A stretch of 6,700 nucleotides of DNA from Acidobacteriota bacterium (GTDB taxonomy: Bacteria; Acidobacteriota; Terriglobia; Acidiferrales; UBA7541). The position numbers and the translations under genes are program-made. The notes beneath the pieces are model-generated. The model worked only from the letters and a program-made list of their open reading frames with translations, was not told the origin of the DNA and did not search any database. Of this stretch, positions 1 through 4,105 are shown one piece after another (positions within the stretch are counted from its first letter, which is position 1; every line of letters starts with the position of its first letter). Location: contig PMOP01000048.1 in the NCBI GenBank assembly GCA_003161495.1, positions 1 to 6,700 on the forward strand. The letters are read 5' to 3'.

Positions 1-86
1 GGATTTGGCATGGGTGATCCTCGGCTCGAAGATTCCCCGGAAAGAAAACTAAAAAACATTCCTCGCGATGCGGCTGCCGGGACCTG
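1..86. other. Left-edge region, no secure gene
   Basis: This stretch lies downstream of the MaoC stop and contains no gene I can confirm. Two weak readings exist. On the minus strand an ATG at 11-9 (codons M-P-N, running off the left edge) has a CGAGG ribosome-binding-like motif at 23-19, seven bases upstream, so it could be the start of the next minus-strand gene. On the plus strand, frame 2 is open from base 2 to a TAA at 50-52 and ends in hydrophobic then basic residues (LAWVILGSKIPRKEN), so it could be the tail of a gene entering from the left. The two readings overlap and at most one is likely to be right. A minus-strand T-rich tract (about 60-52) follows the MaoC stop but has no strong stem before it, so I do not call a terminator. 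Confidence 0.3.
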
Positions 87-551
87 CTAGGAGTAGTAAC
101 GCAAGATCCATTCGGCGGCGCAACACGGCTTTTCGGCGCCCTCCGTTTCGATCGTGATGTCGAAGACCGCCTCGACGCTGCCTGGAAAATCTCGGAATGA
201 ATGCAAGCGGACGCGCGCGCGAATTTTCTCGCCGGATCGAACCGGCGCCGGGAAACGCACGCGATTCAATCCATAATTAATGGTCTGCCGCACTTCAACC
301 GGCAACTGGATCGCCTCTCTGATGAAATGGCTCATCAAGGAAAGCGTCAGAAAGCCGTGCGCGATCGCAGCCCCATACGGCGATTCGCGTTGCGCGCGCT
401 CCGGATCGACGTGAATCCACTGCCGATCTCCCGTCGCTTCAGCGAACTGCAGGATGCGCTCCTGCGTGACGACAAGCCAATCGGACGTGGCAATTTCGCG
501 GCCCACGTATTCCTTCAACGATTGTAATGATTTAAGAACGAGGGTTGGCAT
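87..551 (-). CDS. MaoC/NodN-type (R)-specific enoyl-CoA hydratase
   Basis: A 154-residue cytoplasmic hot-dog-fold protein, the normal length for single-domain MaoC hydratases. These enzymes add water to trans-2-enoyl-CoA to give (R)-3-hydroxyacyl-CoA, or run the reverse dehydration, in fatty acid or polyhydroxyalkanoate-related metabolism. The hydratase-2 motif is at residues 40-50, T-G-D-R-Q-W-I-H-V-D-P, with the expected catalytic Asp42 and His47 five residues apart. It is followed by I-A-H-G-F (63-67) and I-N-Y-G-L-N-R-V-R-F-P-A-P-V (91-104). From memory this layout closely resembles mycobacterial Rv0130 (HtdZ) and rhizobial NodN. The frame stays open upstream to about 641, but that part translates the inverted repeat, so I place the start at the ATG 551-549, giving M-P-T-L-V and then the usual S-L-K-E-Y-V-G-R-E-I. 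No Shine-Dalgarno motif precedes this ATG. The physiological substrate is unknown. Confidence 0.88.
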   Translation of the reverse strand: MPTLVLKSLQSLKEYVGREIATSDWLVVTQERILQFAEATGDRQWIHVDPERAQRESPYGAAIAHGFLTLSLMSHFIREAIQLPVEVRQTINYGLNRVRFPAPVRSGEKIRARVRLHSFRDFPGSVEAVFDITIETEGAEKPCCAAEWILRYYS

Positions 552-564
552 GGCGGTCAGTGGT

Positions 565-635
565 TGTGTAGCGCCCGCCTTCAGGCGGGCATGTGCTTGC
601 ATCAAGAATGCCCGCCTGAAGGCGAGCGCTACACA
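565..635. repeat. Nested long inverted repeat (REP-like palindromes)
   Basis: Two 28-base arms, 565-592 and 608-635, are reverse complements at 27 of 28 positions (the mismatch is base 625) around a 15-base spacer (593-607). Each arm is itself a small hairpin. In the left arm GCCCGCCT (573-580) pairs with AGGCGGGC (583-590) over a TC loop. The right arm is the same (610-617 with 620-627, GA loop) with one mismatch. The arms can therefore fold separately or as one long cruciform. They start and end with TGTGTAGC / GCTACACA. This is the layout of paired, inverted REP sequences found between genes of many bacteria, where copies may be moved by RAYT transposases. No transposase is in the window. 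The element sits 13 bases upstream of the MaoC ATG. Confidence 0.85.
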
Positions 636-652
636 GACCAAAATAGAAAACC

Positions 653-670
653 CACGGGCTGAAGCCCGTG
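653..670. repeat. Small palindrome, possible minus-strand terminator
   Basis: CACGGGCT (653-660) pairs perfectly with AGCCCGTG (663-670) around a GA loop, and the flank continues GCTAC (670-674). It shares its design with the neighbouring inverted repeat: an 8-base stem, a two-base loop, a central CTGAAG, and GCTAC close by. The stem sequence differs, which suggests a related but distinct REP family. Read on the minus strand it lies 21 bases after the stop codon of the metallo-hydrolase gene and is followed by GGTTTTCTATTTT, so it may also end that transcript. The U tract is interrupted, so termination would probably be partial. Dispersed repeat and terminator roles are not exclusive. Confidence 0.65.
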
Positions 671-691
671 CTACTGGAACATTCCACTAAG

Positions 692-1633
692 TTACTTGCC
701 GGGTTTCAGTTCCGCGTACACCTGCCCGACGAACCGATCCGCCATTCGATCCCCATTCGGCGCGGCCGGCAGAACCTTGCCGTCGAAGTCGGCAGTGGGA
801 TGCGCGGCGACAACATCGTCCGCCGATTTCCCTTGTTGCATCAACTTCGCGACTTGTTCGCGGACGCCCAGAATCATATCCCGGTGCGCCATCACAGCGG
901 TGCGATCGACGATCGCTCCATGTCCCGGAATAATTTTCGTGTTCGGTCCCGCAAGCGCGACAATCTGCCCGAGCCCTGCGATCATTCCGTCGAGGCTCCC
1001 GCCATTCACGCGATCGATGTTCGGATATCCGATGGAGCGGTAGAAATCGCCGGTCATGATCACGTCCGCGTTGTGAAAATACACCATTGTGTCGCCATCG
1101 GTGTGCGCTTTGCGGATGGGGATGAGGTCGATTGTTTCGCCGTCCATGTGAAACGTAATTTTATTTTCGTAAGTAATGAGGGGCAGCGCGACTTCCATGG
1201 CCGGCGTGCCCGGCTGTCCATTCGCGCCAGGCGCGGGGTTGATCAGCCGGTCGCGCAATTCGTCCCGCGCGAGAATCGTTGCGCCCAGCTTGCCCATGTT
1301 GGCGTTGCCGCCGGTGTGATCGGGATGCACGTGCGTGTTGACCACGAAGCGAATCGGATTCGGCGAAATTTGCTTGATCGCCGCAACGATTCGATCGGTG
1401 AGCGGAGCGAATTGCGTATCCACCATGAACGTTCCCTGCGGCCCCACCAGCACGCCGATCGTGCCGCCGCGTCCGTCCACCGTATAGAAATTGTCCGTGA
1501 TCTTGTTCGTCTTGACTACCGTTTTGCTGTCGTCGACTGGCGCCTGTGCGCGTGCCGATGCCGCCACGAAGAGCGTCACGATCAACAAAGCCGCGGGCGC
1601 CGCAAGGGCGCGTCGAATCAATGAATGTTTCAT
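692..1633 (-). CDS. Secreted metallo-beta-lactamase-fold hydrolase
   Basis: A 313-residue protein with a Sec signal peptide: basic start, hydrophobic stretch about 9-25, and an A-R-A site suggesting cleavage after residue 29. The mature protein is a two-metal MBL-fold hydrolase. It has H-V-H-P-D-H at 101-106 (His101, His103, Asp105, His106), A-H-T-D-G-D at 176-181 (His177), M-T-G-D with Asp196 at the bridging-ligand position, and G-H-G with His238. This is the full ligand set of glyoxalase-II-like enzymes. An Asp rather than Cys at the bridging position argues against a class B1 beta-lactamase. Relatives include lactonases, thioesterases and quinoprotein-associated hydrolases, so the substrate cannot be read from sequence. 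The start ATG (1633-1631) has a good AGGAG at 1647-1643, nine bases away. It is divergent from the PAL-family gene and upstream of the MaoC gene, with palindromes between. Confidence 0.9.
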   Translation of the reverse strand: MKHSLIRRALAAPAALLIVTLFVAASARAQAPVDDSKTVVKTNKITDNFYTVDGRGGTIGVLVGPQGTFMVDTQFAPLTDRIVAAIKQISPNPIRFVVNTHVHPDHTGGNANMGKLGATILARDELRDRLINPAPGANGQPGTPAMEVALPLITYENKITFHMDGETIDLIPIRKAHTDGDTMVYFHNADVIMTGDFYRSIGYPNIDRVNGGSLDGMIAGLGQIVALAGPNTKIIPGHGAIVDRTAVMAHRDMILGVREQVAKLMQQGKSADDVVAAHPTADFDGKVLPAAPNGDRMADRFVGQVYAELKPGK

Positions 1634-1663
1634 TGGCGTTTGCTCCTGATTGAAAATGCGATT

Positions 1664-1693
1664 TTGACTTGGGTTGCTGATCGAGAGTATATA
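1664..1693 (+). promoter_or_regulatory. Putative sigma-70 promoter for the PAL-like gene
   Basis: TTGACT (1664-1669) and TATATA (1688-1693) are separated by 18 bases, close to the housekeeping consensus, and point towards the plus-strand gene at 1755. Transcription would begin near 1700 and leave a leader of about 55 bases. The -10 box lies inside an exact palindrome GTATATAC (1687-1694), so the same box could be used on the minus strand for the divergent hydrolase gene, although I see no good -35 box there. The 121-base gap between the two start codons is the only place for both promoters. Confidence 0.5.
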
Positions 1694-1714
1694 CCAAACA
1701 CGCTTTGCGCATAG

Positions 1715-1727
1715 CTTCAGGCTGAAG
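1715..1727. repeat. Short palindrome in the leader of the PAL-like gene
   Basis: CTTCAG (1715-1720) and CTGAAG (1722-1727) are exact reverse complements around a single G. A one-base loop cannot close as a tight RNA hairpin without opening a base pair, so a dimeric protein-binding site is as likely as a stem. It lies between the predicted promoter and the ribosome-binding site. The core letters recall the CTGAAG core of the palindromes near 565-670, but the GC-rich outer stem and GCTAC flank are absent, so I do not call it a copy. Confidence 0.35.
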
Positions 1728-1754
1728 AATTCAATTGGTTAATCGGGAGGCTCC

Positions 1755-2864
1755 ATGAAACCGTCCGCCATGCTCGCCACGATCGCTACGATCGCCATGG
1801 TCGTCCTATGGGCGTTGCCGGCATTCGCACAGGAAGGGCCCGCCGTGCCCGTTCTTCCATTCGAGTCCGTGCCAAACCCCTTGAAGTATTCGGTAGATCA
1901 AAACTTGGGAGAAGTTCTGAGCGTGGCCGTGAACTCCAAGGGACATATCATCGTCCTGAACCATCCGGGCACCGCGACTGCGGGTCCTGTCTACGGCAAC
2001 GCCACAACGCAAATCTTTGAATTCGACGCCGACGGAAAGTATCTTCGCGAAATCGGCCATGGAGTTTACGGCCTGGCCTACGCGCACTCGGTCCGGTTCG
2101 ATAAATACGACAACTTGTGGGTGGTGGACAAGGCCGCGATGTCTGTCATCAAGTTCAACCCCGCCGGATACGTGCTGATGAACCTCGGCCGGCGAGATGA
2201 AGGCCCCGACCAGCCCCGCTACCGCCATGCCGATCCCCCGCCTACTCCCGTGGACGGCTATTTTGACGGTTCCACCGACGTCGCCTGGGACAAAGACGAC
2301 AATATTTATGTGGGCGATGGCTATTTCAATTCGCGAATCGCCAAATTCGATAAGCACGGGAACTGGATCAAGCAATGGGGAGAGCCGGGAACGGGCGGAG
2401 TCCACGCTAACGAAAATCCCGGCCATTTCCGGAATCCGCATAACCTCGGCATAGATCGCGACAGCAATTTGTATGTTGCCGATCGCGGCAACCGCCGCAT
2501 CCAGGTGTTTGATCTGGACGGAAATTTCAAAAAGTTCATTTTTTTGAATGTGCCCTATGACAAGATGCGCCACCCCGTCCTGGGCAATCTGACCGCAGAC
2601 CGTCCGGATGAAACCGCGCCGTGGACCATCTGCATCACCAACACCACTCCGCAATATCTTTTCACGACGGACGCCGAGCCCGGCCGGCTCTACAAAATTC
2701 AATTGCCGGAAGGAAAAATTCTCGGTATGTGGGGCGAGTCCGGCCACGAACTGGGCGAGCTGAACTGGGCCCACGGTATCGCCTGCCCATCGGAAGACTT
2801 GATCTACATCGCCGACATGAATAATTGGCGCGTACAGAAGCTGGTCACAAAAGGCAAGAAATAA
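1755..2864 (+). CDS. Secreted PAL-family six-bladed NHL beta-propeller
   Basis: A 369-residue exported protein: signal peptide 1-25 (A-F-A before Q26), then six NHL-like blades at about 53-101, 110-145, 173-209, 228-262, 288-327 and 338-363. It resembles peptidyl-alpha-hydroxyglycine alpha-amidating lyase (PAL), which cleaves a hydroxyglycine-extended peptide to a peptide amide plus glyoxylate. The best matches to rat PAL, from memory, are D-G-Y-F-N-S-R-I (188-195, PAL D-G-Y-C-N-S-R-I with Tyr654) and A-D-R-G-N-R-R-I-Q (242-250, PAL Arg706). His111, His229 and His340, on blades 2, 4 and 6, match zinc ligands His585, His690 and His786. The position of catalytic Arg533 reads N-H-P-G (69-72) and that of Met784 is Trp338, so lyase activity is doubtful. 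The start has GGAGG at 1746-1750, only four bases upstream. A strong terminator follows. The real substrate is unknown; a non-enzymatic binding role is possible. Confidence 0.82.
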   Translation: MKPSAMLATIATIAMVVLWALPAFAQEGPAVPVLPFESVPNPLKYSVDQNLGEVLSVAVNSKGHIIVLNHPGTATAGPVYGNATTQIFEFDADGKYLREIGHGVYGLAYAHSVRFDKYDNLWVVDKAAMSVIKFNPAGYVLMNLGRRDEGPDQPRYRHADPPPTPVDGYFDGSTDVAWDKDDNIYVGDGYFNSRIAKFDKHGNWIKQWGEPGTGGVHANENPGHFRNPHNLGIDRDSNLYVADRGNRRIQVFDLDGNFKKFIFLNVPYDKMRHPVLGNLTADRPDETAPWTICITNTTPQYLFTTDAEPGRLYKIQLPEGKILGMWGESGHELGELNWAHGIACPSEDLIYIADMNNWRVQKLVTKGKK

Positions 2865-2874
2865 GAGCGCCACC

Positions 2875-2920
2875 AAAAAAAAGCGCCCTCGGCTCGTGAG
2901 AGCCGAGGGCGCGTTTTTAT
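2875..2920. terminator. Bidirectional intrinsic terminator
   Basis: A perfect 13-base-pair stem, GCGCCCTCGGCTC (2883-2895) with its complement at 2900-2912 and a GTGA loop, is flanked on the right by GTTTTTATT (2913-2921) and on the left by eight A (2875-2882). The stem therefore precedes a U tract on either strand. It lies in the 76-base gap between two convergent stop codons and should end both the PAL-family transcript (plus) and the YVTN-propeller transcript (minus, with the better run of eight U). Confidence 0.93.
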
Positions 2921-2940
2921 TCAGATTGCGAATCTACTAA

Positions 2941-3999
2941 CTACTGCCCGACTTCCAGGATCACGAACGATCCGGCAATCGGTGTGGGACGCGGCCGTGG
3001 ATTGTCCGCTGTCGGCGCCGCGGCTGGTTTGAAATCCGCGGTTTCTGTGTAAACCCGGTGCGTCGTGGGGTCCAGCGTCATCGTCCGAGTGCCGACTTGC
3101 GTGTTGATGTTCCCGACGACGGTGTACTTGTCCGCCGAATCCTCGTGAATAACGGAAACGAAGCCGTCGCGGCACGAGGCGAACGCCATTCCCGTACCTG
3201 GATCGAAGCCGTTACCGTCCGGATCGCCGCCGATTGGCGGGGAAGCGACCACTTTTCCGTTCTCCGCGCTCACGACGACCATCACTTTGTCGCAGGCCAC
3301 GAAAATACGCTTGTGAGCGCTATCGTACGCCATGGCGGAGGGGCCATCGCAGGGCGCGAGCGGCCAGGTGCCTTTAATGGCGTAGGTCTTGGTGTCGAAT
3401 TCCTGGATGGAACTTTTGTCTTCGATGTTGACCCACATGTTTCCGGCTCCGTCGAGAACGGCTTCTTCCGGCTTACCGCCGAGCTTGACTGTGCCGATGA
3501 CTTTGCCGGAAGTCGCATCAATGACCGTCGAATCCTGGCTCTTTCCGTTAAAAGTGAACACGCGCTTCGTTGCGGGATCGTAGCGGATCGAGTCGGGGTC
3601 CTTTCCGGGGATGTCGATCACGGAGGTAGCCTGCAATGTCTTCAAATCGACCACCGAAACCGTGTTCGCGTCACCGTTGCTCGTAAATCCTTTGCCCAAA
3701 TCCGTGGCCAGAGCGATGCCATGAGAGTTCTTGGAATTGGCAATCGCAATGTCGCCGATCACTTTCCCGGTGGTGACGTCCACTACCTGGAAATGCGATC
3801 CGCGGGCGACATAGAGCCGGTGCGTGGGGGGATCGATCAACATATAATCCCAACCGCCGTCTCCGCCGATTTGCATTCTCTTAATGATCTTATAGCCGCC
3901 CGCTTGCGGAGCGGCGTACGCAATCACGCCGGCAAGCAACGACAAGCAAATCATCGGGCTCACCCGGCGCAACCACCCAGTCAACTTTTTTTGTAGCAT
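2941..3999 (-). CDS. Secreted YVTN/YncE-like seven-bladed beta-propeller
   Basis: A 352-residue protein with an N-terminal export signal: K4-K5 and R11-R12, a hydrophobic run at 16-28, and A-Y-A suggesting cleavage after residue 29. Seven repeats follow the YVTN pattern (D-P-x-T-x-R-v-y-V then V-v-D-x-x-T-G-K-V-i-g) at about 48-84, 92-130, 134-173, 176-214, 219-257, 259-298 and 304-351. The last blade carries a proline- and alanine-rich insert near 324-342. No catalytic residues can be assigned. Such periplasmic propellers usually bind partner proteins or ligands, and some accompany redox or transport systems. The start ATG (3999-3997) has AAGGAG at 4014-4009, nine bases upstream. It lies 106 bases downstream of the RND permease gene on the same strand with no terminator visible between, so co-transcription is plausible, and it ends at the bidirectional terminator. 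The specific role is unknown. Confidence 0.85.
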   Translation of the reverse strand: MLQKKLTGWLRRVSPMICLSLLAGVIAYAAPQAGGYKIIKRMQIGGDGGWDYMLIDPPTHRLYVARGSHFQVVDVTTGKVIGDIAIANSKNSHGIALATDLGKGFTSNGDANTVSVVDLKTLQATSVIDIPGKDPDSIRYDPATKRVFTFNGKSQDSTVIDATSGKVIGTVKLGGKPEEAVLDGAGNMWVNIEDKSSIQEFDTKTYAIKGTWPLAPCDGPSAMAYDSAHKRIFVACDKVMVVVSAENGKVVASPPIGGDPDGNGFDPGTGMAFASCRDGFVSVIHEDSADKYTVVGNINTQVGTRTMTLDPTTHRVYTETADFKPAAAPTADNPRPRPTPIAGSFVILEVGQ

Positions 4000-4105
4000 G
4001 CGAAGAATCTCCTTATGTTTTCGTTTGAGCAGAAAGCACTACACCTGGTTCTGAATCAGTAATACGTTTCACCGCGGCCATAAGTTTCATTGCCGCTGCA
4101 AACTT

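Noticed and set aside
60..86. Terminator after the MaoC gene
   Set aside because: A minus-strand T-rich tract is present at 60-52, but the only stem before it is CGGC-T-GCCG with a one-base loop, too weak to call.
552..641. N-terminal extension of the MaoC protein to an ATG at 641-639
   Set aside because: These 30 codons translate the inverted repeat, and known MaoC/NodN proteins begin near the ATG at 551.
565..674. CRISPR array
   Set aside because: There are only inverted palindromes, with no regularly spaced direct repeats and no cas genes.
668..1624. Long plus-strand open frame (318 codons) opposite the metallo-hydrolase gene
   Set aside because: It is rich in Arg, His and Val-Arg strings, has no recognisable domain, and mirrors a gene with a full metal-ligand set, signal peptide and ribosome-binding site. 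It is a shadow of GC-rich coding sequence.
692..1633. Antibiotic-resistance class B beta-lactamase
   Set aside because: The MBL metal motif alone is not diagnostic. An Asp at the bridging position and the family features fit a general glyoxalase-II-like hydrolase better.
1806..2876. Long minus-strand open frame (356 codons) opposite the PAL-family gene
   Set aside because: It runs into the terminator region, lacks a recognisable domain, and the plus strand encodes clear NHL repeats with a signal peptide.
3058..3996. Plus-strand open frame (312 codons) opposite the YVTN propeller gene
   Set aside because: The minus strand has seven periodic blades and a good start site; the opposite frame shows no family features.
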